Assembly (NCBI RefSeq): GCF_002127325.2
Contig: NC_035438.2
Span: 86,406,393 to 86,470,392, forward strand
DNA from: Helianthus annuus
Lineage: Eukaryota > Streptophyta > Magnoliopsida > Asterales > Asteraceae
Direction: 5' to 3'
DNA length: 64,000 bases
The notes under the pieces were generated by a model, which saw only the letters and a list, made by a program, of their open reading frames with translations, searched no databases and was not told where the DNA came from. Numbering within the stretch: position 1 is the first letter of the stretch; every line of letters begins with the position of its first letter. Positions 25,118-37,141 of the stretch are shown here, one piece after another. The translations under genes and the position numbers were made by a program.

Positions 25118-26872
25118 TGATGTGTGCAAAATGCAACATACAAATTACATCAAATGAAGCATAAAACTAACCCTTTTTTAGTACTAGTGTTGGCAAAAGC
25201 GTGTTTCTTTCTTCCTTTTGAATTTACAGGACCAAATGGGCTTAAAAGAACAAAAGGATCAAAAACGCAGCCAAAACCAACATAATTACAAAAAGAAGAA
25301 ATAAACGTGACATGCCTGACCCCTCGGCAGCATTCCCAAAGCAAAAACAAGAAATCAGAAGACTGACCACGGGGCCGCGCCCAGCTGAGCACGGGGCGTG
25401 GTCAGAACCTTCAACAAAAGACAAACCTGAAGAAGCTTCCACGCCCACCATAGGGGCGTGCCCAGCTTAGCACGGGGCGTGGTCAACGCAAAGATACGCA
25501 GAATCTTGCGAAATCTTGATAGTACAGATACGAAGTTGACAACGGGGCCGTGCCCTGGAGACACGGGGCCATGTGGGGCCCTCTGCTGACACTTGCAATT
25601 AATGAAAGAAGAGAAAAGGGCTGGCCACGGGGCGTGCCCAGCGGGCACAGGGCCGTGGCCAGAGTATTGTGCAGGCTATAAATAGGGGTGCTTGGTTCAC
25701 TTGAAAGGCATCCCTTGGCAAACCACTACTCTCCCACTTTGCCACCACTCCACCACCACTACAACACCAACACCCACCACCATCATCCATCATCCATCTT
25801 TAGAGTGTGTAGTAGTCTCGGGATCCAAGATTGATTGTAAGGGTTCTTGCCAATCAAAGGCCATGTTTGGTTAAGCCTCTTACATCACTGAGTGAAGACA
25901 AATCTTTTTTGTATTATTTTGTATTTTTAATCTTTTGACACGTTTTATTTGGGTATGTATTAATGACTTTAATAACTAGTTTCTTATGTTGAAGGTGAAT
26001 TTTTCTTATCATTTTTCCGTGGTGTCTTGAGGTTACTTTACTGTTTATATAAAGTAAAAGATTGCATCATTCATGTCTTAACGGTCAATATAAAGGCATG
26101 TTGACTACCTGGTCGGGGGTTAGGGGAATGGTTTGGTAACGTTCTTGTCTTGTTCAGTGTATAGATCCTGCAAGGACCTGGTTCAAGCTTACTAGGACCT
26201 CCTTCAATACCCACTAGTATTGGATGGCAGGGGTGTGAATAGCTTGAACCCCTCATAAGTAGATTACTATTAATACTTTAAACCGGCTTCTTGGGATTGT
26301 ATACTTGCTGACTCAAACCACTTAGCCGAGGGTAACGTCACCTTCAAAAGAGGGGCCTACCAATTTTCGCATTAATTACCTACTTAAATATATTTCAATA
26401 TTTCGACCCTTTGGGATTGTATCCCTGCTGACTCAAACCACTGGGTTGAGGGTAACGTCACCTTCAAAAGAAGGGCCTACTACTATAGCTAAGATAATCT
26501 CTTAAAAAGTCCGAAAGTGCGAAAATCATCAAAGGATACATTAAAGATGAGTCGGATCCAAGTGATTCAATCTTGTCTATATGTTTTTATTTTATTTATA
26601 TTTGCATATTTAGTTTTTATTTTTATGTTTTAAAACTTTTCTCAAAAAATTTAGATTGATTAGACATTGAAGATAAACCCGTACTAAAAGCTCTTGTGTC
26701 CTTGGACGACCTGGGTATCCTACCAACGCTATACTACGCTCACGATGGGTGCACTTGCCCAAGTGTGTGTTTAGTGTTAGTACAATATCGTGTTTTATAA
26801 ATTTAAAACTTGACTAATGCGTAAAATGGGCACAAAATATTAATAAAATCATATCACGCTTCGCACACACCA
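25118..26872 (+). repeat. 3' LTR of D
   Basis: 1755 bp from TGATGTGTGC to CACACACCA. A TATA box (TATAAATA) is near 25677-25684. Four motif pairs lie upstream of it (from 25363 to 25670). An ~85-bp unit with GGGTAACGTCACC and TTCAAAAGA is present twice, at about 26285-26365 and 26405-26482. Short frames downstream of the TATA box translate a CACCACCAT-rich leader. Confidence 0.85.
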
Positions 26873-28089
26873 AATACTAACAACAGTGTTGTCGTCGGAA
26901 CCCCTGCTAATGTGACACCCGGCTATTCTAAGCTGGTATTGTACTAGTGTGACACATGTTATGATTATATATAGGCACTAAATTATTAAATATGATATTA
27001 ATTTCAGGTATTTGAAATTTTGATAAACTTAAACTTTGTTAAAAATTACGTTGCCAACAATAAGTTAAACGCTTATCGCGTAACAAACGAAATGCGAAAC
27101 GAACGTCGGTGACTGTCTGGATGATGTTAAAATCCTAAAAATATTCCGTTATGATTAAAACCCTATTTTTAATCCTATTCGTGAAGAATAATTAGTTAAA
27201 ACGCTTAAAGTTCTTATTTTGCGGATTTAAGAGCGTTCTGCGCAATACAGTGCGTATACTGCGAAACGCAGGTAACGCAGCCAGTTTAAGTGAACAAAAT
27301 ATTATTTAGTAATATTTTGGTGAGTTTATTTTTACAGAATGATAAAAACAATTTTAAACGCCTTAACATGCAGATAAAACACAAAATAAAATACCCGGTA
27401 ACCAGTTAAATACATGTGTAATGCATGAATATGTGTATATATGATATATAGGAGAGAGACTGTGTGTGAGATAATGAAAGGTGGCAGCATTTTGAGCCCA
27501 CTAACACCTTCACATTTGCCAAGTGTTGCAAATGTATAACACCTAATGATTAAAACCATTCTTACACACTTTACATACACATTCCAAGATCAAAACTTTA
27601 CAAAAACTTTCCTTCTTCTTCTTATTTGATACCTATGGCCGAACACCCACTTCACTTTTTCAAACTTGTTTCATAAAAATCATGGCCATTTCAAGCTAGT
27701 TTCGGGTTATTTCGAACATCAAAAGTTGATTTCAACGAAGAACAAGCTTGTTTTTCATCAAGATTCTCATCATAAAACCCACTTTGATTCTTGAAAGGTA
27801 TAATATTTTACTTCTTTTTAAACACATTTGATGAGGATGATGATGAGCATGATTCTCAAATACTTGGATTTTCACTATTCTGGAAATCAAACAAACAAAT
27901 GATTTTTATAAAAATAAAAATGTGAAGGTATGTGTGTATCTACATGGCCAAATGTATGTATATGTGACTAATGTTTGTATTTTAAATTTTGATTGAAAAG
28001 TATCTTGTAATGTGATTTCTTGAATAAACAAGGTTATGTGTTAATGTGTTATAGTTATGAAGGGATGATTGAATCTTGGATTTGATTTG
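26873..28089. other. AT-rich sequence between D and F, unassigned
   Basis: No coding sequence supported. It continues after F at 45326, as the ATTTG target duplication shows. Both halves share a recurring TACATGGCC(G/A)AA phrase (27660-27680, 27940, 45350, 45540). Composition and a 5'-leader-like stretch with CTTCTTCTTCTT suggest a large, old LTR, but I found no ends for it. Confidence 0.35.
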
Positions 28090-28554
28090 TCTTAGTGCAT
28101 GTTTTGTGACAACAGCTTAGATTTGGTCTTTGGATATCTTGTAATTAGTAAAACGATAAACAGTTAGCGGGTTTAGCTTTGTAATAGTTTGTAATAGTGA
28201 ATTAAGAGTGATTGGGCCAAACCAAACCCACATATGGGGGAGGGTTTGCGAAATGGGCCTTGCCCAAGACCTAGCCCATATGCAAAGCTTTGTCCTATAT
28301 AAACAAAGCTTAGCATTAGGGTTTAGGTTAGTCTTCTAATCACCTTAATCACTTAGAGAGAATTCATGAAAGGCAACGGCTTGGACGAATTAGGATCTTG
28401 ATTGATTGTAATCATTATGAAGATATTCAATAAAGATCGGGTTTGAAGGAATTTCTGTTTTCTACACTTTTCTGGGAAATCTGATCTAGAGGATTCCGCA
28501 CTCTAGGTTGGATCGACGATTCTGTGACGATCCGCACGGTTTAGGGGACCTACA
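28090..28554 (+). repeat. 5' LTR of F
   Basis: 465 bp, ending CCTACA before the primer site. The first bases are TCTTAG where the 3' LTR has TGTTGG. I count about 14 differences between the two LTRs. A TATA box at 28296-28303 is flanked by an 8-bp inverted repeat, AAGCTTTG and CAAAGCTT. Confidence 0.88.
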
Positions 28555-28556
28555 AT

Positions 28557-28568
28557 TGGTATCAGAGC
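28557..28568 (+). other. primer binding site of F
   Basis: TGGTATCAGAGC, complementary to the 3' end of initiator methionine tRNA, two bases after the LTR. Confidence 0.9.
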
Positions 28569-28689
28569 CTTTTGGCTCTTGTTTTGCTCGGTTCAGAATC
28601 GTTTTCTGCAGAAAATCGAAGATTTGGACGTGTTTGACGACTGTTTTAGGGTTTCTGCTGTTGATTTCGGATTAGCTGCTTCAATTCCG

Positions 28690-29075
28690 GATAAACATCA
28701 AGCATTTCGGACCATTACTGATCAAAACGCTTGGATTTCAGACCAAAAATCAGTCATTTCGGATTATCAGCATCAATTTCGGACCAGAAAAAGGCAATTT
28801 CGGACCATTTCGGATTTGAAGGCTTGCATTCCGGATCAAAACTTGCATTTCGGACCAGTTTGACTTGAATTTCGGATCCTTATAGTTGCATTTCGGATCA
28901 TATAGTCAATTTCGGATCAGAAGGTGTTTGATTTCGGACCAGAGAGTATCATTTCGGATCAGACAAGTTCATTTCGGATTAGAAGGTGGTCATTTCGGAT
29001 CAATACTGACCATTTCGGATAAGCATAACCATTTCAAACTATTTCGGACCATTTCTGCTCATTTCGGAAGGGGTG
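28690..29075 (+). repeat. degenerate ATTTCGGA(C/T)CA repeats in the leader of F
   Basis: About 20-25 copies of ATTTCGGACCA, ATTTCGGATCA or close variants occur at irregular spacing of 13-25 bp. Frames that pass through them are by-products. The leader of G has a similar repeat-rich region built on GCGGACC. Confidence 0.8.
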
Positions 29076-29328
29076 GAATTTTTCTTGGATTGCGTAAGAA
29101 AAATTTCAGTGTTTCGTGTTTAGAAAACTATCTGTAACTCGTTACAGGAAACCGTTTGCACCGTTGGGATCCTTGGATTTAAAAAAAAAACTCTAGAGAA
29201 TTTCGAAAAAGGTTTTCGACATTATATATCATTAGAATCATAATCTCGAGACAAATCTAACGGTATAATTTGGTAAAAACAGATTTCGGACAAAAGTTGT
29301 ACGGTTTTACCAGTCTGCTTACGTTAAA

Positions 29329-32300
29329 ATGTCGAACATGACTAAATTGAACGAACTCTTAAGGATGGAGCATGAGGTTGGCACTACGAACAAACCACCA
29401 AAGATGATGAAGGTGGAGAACTACTTGACATGGAAGGATAGGTTTCAATCCTTCATTGAATAACATGACACTCGTATGTAGATCTGTATTGTTGACGGGT
29501 ACACAAACCCTACACATGACTTTGAAGGCAGACCTCGTGTGACAGCTTATGTGAACATGCAGGAGAATGATAAGAAAATGTATGAGGCTGAAAAGAGAGC
29601 CTTGGCTGCTATCAAGATGTCCCTACCTGATAGCATCAAACATACCTTTAAGAAGTACACTACTTCAAAGGAAATGTGGGATGCACTAGAGAAGAGATAT
29701 GAGGGAAATCCTGATGTCAAGAAGAACAAAGTTGATCTACTGAAAAAGCAGTTTGCTGTGTTCAAGTACATGAAGAATGAGTCACTTGAAGACATCATCA
29801 CTCGATACTACCATCTGATGTCAGAACTGGACAATTATGATGTAGATTACTATACTGACATAGAGAAAAATGATAAGCTGCTTGATGCTCTTCCTGCTAA
29901 GTGGGATATCTACACTCTCATGATTAAAGGAGAAGCAGATTATGACACAAAAGAGCTAGAAGAATTAGTTTGAAAGCTTAGAGCTTATGAGCTCAGTATG
30001 AAGAAGAAAGACACTAGATATGATCAGGTTCAAGATCCAGGGATCTACAATGGGCTTACATCTTCTTCATCTCATGATGCGTCTAGCGACTTTGCCACTG
30101 CGTTTCTTTCGTGTGATAATGAGCAGGTAACTGTGAATGAGGATGGTGATGTGTGTTTTGTAGCTGCTTCAGGAGGATCAACAGGAGTTAAGAGACCATC
30201 AACTTCTAAGCAAACAAGCAGTGCAAAGTCGATGCCTGTGAGTGTGAAGTCTGCTGAAGAACACCTTGCTCTACTTGCTTCGTTTGTTGCTTCGTATTAG
30301 AACTACATTCAGGGGAAGATATCTGATCCTGCTACTTTAGATGAAGATTATGATCAGATTGACCCTGATGATCTAGAAGAGATGGATTTACAATGGTAGA
30401 TGGCCATGAATTCGAGACGTGTGAAAAGGTTCATGAACAGAACAGGAAGGAAGTTTGTGGGGAAGAGTGTTGGTTTTGACAAAGCCAAAGTCAGGTGCTT
30501 TAACTGTCAGAGTTATGGTCACTTTGCTAGGGAATGTCAGAAACAAAAGCTTGAGACTTCGAGTCAAAGTTCAAACAATAGAAATGCATCAAACAACTCT
30601 AACTCAAGGGCGTTGATCTCGACAGCAAGAGAGGGTTCATATGACTGGAGCATTAACTTGGAAAATGATGAAAATGTCACACACGCATTTATGGCAGAGA
30701 TTGTGCCAGTTGATGATGGTGAAGCTACAGTAGATGGTACTAAATTTGAGAAAAAGAGTGAAGCTGAGGAAGATAAGGCTGATCAGACAACAGATGCTAA
30801 CAAAGAAAAGCCAAAGTCTGAGCATGAAAGAGAAAATGAAGCGAAAGATGAAATCATCAAAAGACTGGGAGCTCAACTTGCTGCTCTTATGGCCAACTCA
30901 GAAAAATCGACAGGGGAGGTAAGTAACTCTACTACTTCTGTTTGTTTAAAGTGTCGTGAATTACAGGGTGAAGTTGACAGGTTGTCAACCCAAAACAAAA
31001 GTCTGGTGAGCGAGATGTCTAATGTAAAAGAATCAAATTTCTTTGCTAAATGAAATGAGTCATCATATTTAAAAAAGATAAAAGGCTATGAAGCTGAAAT
31101 TGAAGTTTTAACCTGCAAATTAAATGAAAAACTTCAAGTCATAGACCTAGCTCATGACATGATGGCTGAGAAAACAAAAGAGATTTCTGAAAAATGCAAA
31201 GAGTTGTCAGATGCACAACTCAAAATTGTTGAACTTGAAAAGAAATTGGGTCAATTCAGGGATTCTACTTTTGTTATGAAACACATGATGGGTGGGTTAA
31301 AGAAGAGTAATGACAAGAAGATTGTGGGATTCCAGGGCTTTAATGAAGTCCCACTTCTTCTTAGTCATGACTATTCTTTCTTACCTGATGAAGATGAGTT
31401 CACAGACTTTTTGTCAACATCACCAAGTAGTTTCACATCCAGTCAAGGTGATGTGTTTGTGGATAATGATGCTAAGAAGGAAAATAACAGCAACCCTGTT
31501 TTGAAAAAGAAAAATACACCTTCTAAAAACAAAAATCAAACTCTTGTTAAAAAGGTTAATTTTGTTCAAGGAAGTGACATGAAGAACGAAACAGCTGTTA
31601 TAGAGAATGAATCTAATGTAGAGTTTGCTAAAAACAAAAACCAAGAAAAATCTGAAACTAATCAAACTGAACCTTCTAAGGCATCATCATCAAAACCAGA
31701 ATCTAGTTCAAAGGCTTCAACTGAGAAGTCTTCGAAAAAGAGATCGTGTTTCAAATGTCACACAAAGGGACATGTAGCTAGCTGTTGTCCTAACAAAAAG
31801 ATTGAAGCACAAGATAGTGAGAAACAAAGAGGAAAATCACCAGAGAAGAATGGTGATAAAAAGGAGAGACAGTCTAACTCTCCAAAGAAATCTGCTCCAA
31901 AGCAACAACAGGATGTTGCTAGTGGTGTAGATAAGGCTGAAAAAGGAACTCCTCAAGTTCCTCGTTTTCAAAGAAATCAACCTAGATTTCAGCCTGAATC
32001 TACATCAGGCAGATACGAGAGACCTAGAAGTAGTTCACCAAGAATGAACAACCAAAATTCAAATAATTTCAGAAGTCAAGGTCAATATAAAAATCGATAC
32101 CAAAATAATGGTGGTCGAACTTATTATAACAATGGCTTTAGAAATTACAACAATCAAGCTTCTTGGAATCAAAGCTCAAGATTTCAAAGGTCAAATAGTC
32201 CAAACACATATAGGAACCCTCAGGACCAGAGACCTTATGGAAATCGAACACCATTTCCATCAACAGGTCCAAGATCCAAGACTCCAGTTAGGAGTGATGG

Positions 32301-32379
32301 ACATTGGATGGATGTTCCTGTAGTTGATGAATCTGGACGACCCAAGACCATCAAGGCTTGGGTCCCCCACTCTAACTAA
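29329..32379 (+). pseudogene. gag: giant Gag of F, two zinc knuckles
   Basis: From ATG 29329 one frame holds to 32379, about 1016 codons, broken by stops near 29461 and 29479 and at 29971, 30298, 30397 and 31051. The Copia Gag core (MKVENYLTWKDRF, MWDALEKRYEG, LLDALPAKWD) comes first, then knuckle CFNCQSYGHFAREC at 30496-30537, a Lys/Glu-rich coiled coil, a second knuckle CFKCHTKGHVASCC at 31747-31788, and an Asn/Gln/Arg-rich tail ending AWVPHSN. Relatives of Copia usually have one knuckle and 300-400 residues. Several stops sit at likely former CAG, CGA or TGG codons. Confidence 0.8.
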
Positions 32380-33135
32380 TCTTTTGGTTGGTGTGTGCAG
32401 GAGCTGCTAAGGAGGATTATCAACTTATGGTATGTTGATAGTGGCTGCTCCAGGCACATGACGGGGGATGCGAGGTTGTTTTCTGAATATGAAGAATATG
32501 ATGGTGGACATGTTAATTTTGCTGGTGCTAAAGGTGGTAGGATTACTGAAAGAGGAAAAGTGACGAATGGGAAGATCACTTTGGACAAAGTGAACTATGT
32601 TGAGCAGCTGAAACACAATCTGATGAGCGTGTCACAAGTCTGCGACAAGGGTCACTCGATCCATTTTACAAATACTGAGGCATTGGTGTTGAAACCGGGT
32701 TTAGTCATTCCGGACGATTGGATTGTGATGCGTGCACCAAGGAAAAATGACACTTATGTCATGGACATGGGTGCCAAGGATCCAACCGCAGCGGTGGCGT
32801 GTTTACTTTCAAAAGCATCTGAAGCTGAATCTATGTTATGGCACAGACGCATGGCCCATATTCACTACCGCAAGATGAATTACATTATCAAAAATGAGCT
32901 AGTGAAAGGGGTTCCATTGCTGAGGTTTCAAGTGGAAGATAAATGTCTTCCATGTCAAAAGGGAAAACAACACAAGAAACCTCATAAGTCTAAAACAGTA
33001 AATTCCATTAATGCCCCTTATGAATTACTTCACATGGATCTATTCGGTCCAGTGAACGTAAGGAGCATCGGTGGAAAGTACTACTGTCTTGTTGTCACTG
33101 ATGATTACTCACGTTATTCATGGGTTTCTTTTTAG
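32380..33135 (+). pseudogene. pol: protease and first half of integrase of F
   Basis: LWYVDSGCSRHMTGDARLF holds the retropepsin D-S-G. The pre-integrase zinc part follows (MLWHRRMAHIHYRKM, CLPCQKGKQHKK), then HMDLFGPVNV with the first catalytic Asp. The frame ends at TAG 33133-33135 because one T has been lost in the T-rich run after TCATGGGTT; the next frame continues FFLGTKDETA. Just upstream, CTAAC and TGGTGTGTGCAG (32374-32400) look like a branch point and acceptor. Confidence 0.8.
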
Positions 33136-35063
33136 GTACAAAAGATGAGACAGCAGAGATGCTTATTGATCTTTTTACCAAATTGGCAAACGTTCATGAT
33201 GCAAGGATCAAGAGGATAAGGAGTGATAATGGCACGGAGTTCAAGAATCAGATTCTGGATCTCTACTGTCTTCGAAAGGGAATTTTACATCAATATTCTG
33301 CTCCTTATACGCCTCAACAGAATGGAGTCGCTGAAAGGAAAAATAGGACGTTGATTGAAGCCGCTAGGACTATGCTTTCAGATTCAAAGCTACCAGTTCT
33401 TTTCTGGGGAGAAGTTGTGAATGCAGCTTGCTACGTCCTAAACAAAGTTTTGACCGTTAAACGTTTTAACAAAACTTGTCATGAGTTGATATTTAACGAA
33501 AAACCAAACTTAACAGGCTTTGAACCATTTGGATTACCCTGCACCATTGTGCGAAACAAAGATAAACAAAAATTCGGTGAGGTGGCAGATGAAGGCTACT
33601 TTCTAGGCTATGTGCCTGGCACACCGAATAAAAGGGTTTTTAATCTAAAAACTGGTAAAATTGAGGTTGTTTTTAATGTGGAAATTACTTCCTACAAACC
33701 TCAACAATCAACGAGTGATCCTGCTATATTATATGATTATGAAAGTGTTTTTAAATCATTTAATATTCCTGAGGTTTCTGATGCAGATGATTCTCAGCTG
33801 ATTCAAACAGTGATTGGTGAAGACGATGAAGGCAAGTTCATGCCTAGATCGAATGTTGATATGTCAGATGCTTCGGAAACTTCCCAAGGTGCTGCTGATC
33901 CTGATTCAAGCGATAGTGAACCTGAACCCAATCAGGGGGAGGATTTCATTAATCCGTTTGCAAATCAGAATATTCAGGGGGAGGTTGGATCAAACCTGGG
34001 TGATAATCTAGAAGTCGATGTTGTTGCTACTACACGAGCAAATAGAGATCATCCAGTTGACATGATACTTGGAGATCCTACTGCAGGTGTTCAAACTAGA
34101 AGAAGCATTGCAGCGAATTCTGGGTTATTTGTTTCGATTGAGAAGACTGGGATAGTGAATGAGTGCTTGTATAGTTGCTTTATTTCCCAAGAGGAGCCTA
34201 AGAACATCCATATGGCTCTAAAAGACAATTCATGGGTTGAAGCTATGCAAGAGGAATTGGCCCAGTTTGCGAAGTTAAAGGTTTGGGAGTTAGTGGACCT
34301 TCCTAAAGGTGAAAGAGAGATTGGCACTAAATGGGTATTTAGGTGCAAGAAGGATGAAAGAGGGATTGTCACGCGCAACAAGGCTCGGTTAGTCGTCAAA
34401 GGTTTCAATCAGCAAGAAGGTTTTGATTACAATGAAGTGTTTGCACTAGTGGCAAGGTTGGAGGCAATTCATTGGTTTCTGGATTTTGCTTCTTTCAAGG
34501 GCTTTAAAGTTTACCAACTAGACGTGAAGAGTGCATTTCTTTACGGAAAAGTCCAAGAAGTGGTGTATGTCTCACAACTAGATGGGTTCGTTGATCCAGA
34601 CTATCCAGATCGAGTGTACAAACTTGATAAGGCTTTGTATGGGTTACATCAAGCTCCCAGGGCGTGGTACGAGACACTGTCTACACATCTGCTCAAGAAT
34701 GGTTTTGAAAGAGGTCAGATTGATAGTACACTGTTCATTAAGAGGAAGAAGGAAGATTTTCTGCTGGTACAGGTATACGTGGATGACATCATTTTTGGGT
34801 CATCAGATGAGAACATGTGTAAGGAATTTGAACAGGTGATGAAGAGCAAGTTTGAAATGAGCGCTATGGGTGAGCTGTCTTACTTTCTGGGATTACAAGT
34901 TGAACAGAAGGAGGATGGGATGTTTATTCATCAAACGAAGTATGTGTATGACATTTTGGATCGGTTCAAAATGAATGATTGCTCTACTTTCAACACACCC
35001 ATTTGCGAAAACCACAATCTCGGCCCAGATCATGAAAGCACTGAAGATGTTGATCCTACTTAA
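33120..35063 (+). pseudogene. pol: integrase core and reverse transcriptase of F
   Basis: RSDNGTEF and NGVAERKNR give the second Asp and the Glu, so the integrase catalytic residues survive apart from the frameshift upstream. An acidic linker leads to the Copia reverse transcriptase: GTKWVFRCKKDERG, KARLVVKGFNQQEGFDY, YQLDVKSAFLYG, LYGLHQAPRAWY and the catalytic VYVDDIIFGSS. A TAA at 35061-35063 separates it from RNase H in the same frame. Confidence 0.88.
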
Positions 35064-35723
35064 TACAGGGCGATGATTGGTTCTCTGATGTACTTGACTG
35101 CTTCACGACCTGACATCATGTTTGTCGTATGCTTGTATGCCAGATACCACGCGAATCCGAAAGAGTCACACATGAAAGTAGTAAAGCGCATTCTTCGTTA
35201 CTTGAAGGGGAAACCTAAACTTGGGTTGTGGTATCCAGCTGATAGTGATTTGAGGTTCGTTGCTTACACTGATTCAGACTTTGGAGGATGCAAATCAAAC
35301 AGAAAGTCTACAACAGGTGGTTGTCAGTTCTTAGGAGGCAGGACCGTGTCTTGGCAATGCAAGAAGCAATCCTGTGTGTCTACCTCTACGTGTGAAGCTG
35401 AATATATTGCCGCGGGTAGCTGTTGCTCTCAGGTTCTCTGGATTCAACAGCAGATGCGCGATTACGGTTTGGATTTCACTCGTACTCCTATTATGATAGA
35501 TAATAATGCCACTATATCAATCACAAACAATCCCGTAAAGCACAGTAGAACTAAACATATTGACATACGTCATCACTTTATACGGGATTGTGCTGAAAAA
35601 CAATTAATTGAATTACACCGAGTCGACACAGAAGATAACCTTGCTGATCTTTACACAAAAGCTTTTGATCGAGCTCGCTTTGAACACTTAGTCGAACTCA
35701 ACGAGATGAGGAATCCTGAATAA
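35064..35723 (+). pseudogene. pol: RNase H of F
   Basis: Continues after the stop with YRAMIGSLMYLTASRPDI, then AYTDSDFGG, STCEAEYIAAG, MIDNNATISI and SRTKHIDIRHHFIRD, the Copia RNase H signature with its acidic residues intact. Ends LVELNEMRNPE. It is only separated from the rest of pol by one nonsense codon. Confidence 0.88.
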
Positions 35724-37141
35724 CTGGTTTTTCATAAGAATTTTGTAAATAGTTTACTGCTTTTTCAAAAATAAAAAATACAAAAACATTGAAAAATCAA
35801 AAACATAAAAAAATAGAAACTCAAAAATGAGGTATCACTGTGTGAAAAAGAAGAAATGATAGTATATCAGCAAGTTAGACTGTCACACTCAAACTGAATT
35901 AAATTGCTTAAGTGTGATGGCAGCTTCATCATATGATATACCAGTAGGCAAAAGTATGAAATAATCAACTTACCAAAGTGATATAAACCTAAATGCACTG
36001 AGTATGAGTGGGGAACACATCAGTGGTGTATGGTTTAATGACCTTAATTCTTGCGTTGATAGATTGCCAAAATCTGAAGTTTTGGGTCTTTATACTGTTA
36101 TTTCATCCGGGGATATCAGGGGTGTCCTTCTGCTGCATCCAGATACATGCTGACCTAGACACACCCAGGATATCTTAAAAGAGCTAAAAATGCCAAAACC
36201 CTGAAAATGAAAAAGCTCTCATAGAGAGTCATTCAATAAGTGCAAAATGCACAATTCGTACCAAAAATGGTATCTGTCTTAGCCCTCGATAAGATATTTT
36301 GGTCTCTCTGTTGTACGGAAGTACTGACCTGTTCACCAATTATCTATCGTTGAAAATCAAAACGGATGAATTCAGTATACTCACCTACTACGATGAATCT
36401 TTGTGCATACCTTGATCGCGGGGGTACACCCTGAAGTGGGACACACTCGTATTTCGGTATAATAAAATTACCTTAACGTATCATATGGTAATGGTACTTG
36501 AAATATTCATGCATTTTGTTTAAGTGGACAAACATACTGGTAATCGTCTTGAACTGCTTTTCAAAAAAAAATTAATAAAGAATTATCTAAATGTGTGAAA
36601 CAATTTGATTTTGCTGATATGATCTTCTTACCGGTGATTCTCACAAAAATAGAGTGTTTATTGCTTTCTGTTATTTATTTGCTTTCAGAAAATACAAAAA
36701 TACAAAAATAGTGTCTTTTTCTGTTAGAAATTCTTAATGTACGGAAAACTGTTATTTCTTGGAGGAGTTGTTACCGATAGGGGGAGACGGTGTTAGTAAG
36801 TGGGTTCAAAATTTTCAAATCAAGCAGGTTATAAAGTGTTTGTTTAAAATTTGTGCGTGTTGGTACTGAATGGAAAGTGCTTAATCTATGATACAGTCTA
36901 ATGAATCTCTTGAATAATAATAATTTGTTTAACTTTTGTTGAAAAATTCTTATGGGTTCTCGAGATGTTTGTTTTATAGTATACAGATTGAAGCAGTGTG
37001 TTGCTGTGAAGATGAGAGTTTGATTGGATACTTGGTAGAACCTCCTTTCTACATTGCAGACAAAGTTGAAGAGTTGAAGAGTTTGAAGAGTGCTATTCAA
37101 ATGCTAAACTGGAGTTTACTCACGTGCTACTATTTTGAAGA
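35724..37141 (+). other. 3' noncoding region of F, first part
   Basis: No supported gene. A stretch at 35845-36020 (core GAAATGATAGTA, ATATAAACCTAAA and GTGGGGAACAC) has a match on the other strand at about 38885-39060 in G, so the two families share a conserved 3' region. It ends at GAAGA, the target site of G, and continues at 44718. Confidence 0.6.

Larger units (their letters stand above)
14108..26872 (+). mobile_element. Athila-type Ty3/Gypsy retrotransposon D
   Basis: Order: partial 5' LTR, primer site, short gag remnant, protease remnant, reverse transcriptase split by a solo LTR, RNase H, integrase, env-like gene, long spacer, 3' LTR. Athila affiliation rests on the TGGCGCCGTTGCCGGGGA primer site, the pol type (KKEVIKLLDAGLIYPISDS-like) and the third gene. 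All coding parts are broken. The missing first ~400 bp of the 5' LTR lie beyond C, left of the window. The right flank AATAC (26873-26877) should be half of a target duplication. Confidence 0.85.

Noticed and set aside
28690..29075. CRISPR-like array
   Set aside because: Spacing is irregular, units are short and degenerate, and the context is a plant retrotransposon.
28579..29137. Two plus-strand frames with phenylalanine- and arginine-rich repeats
   Set aside because: They are by-products of the ATTTCGGA repeat in the leader of F.
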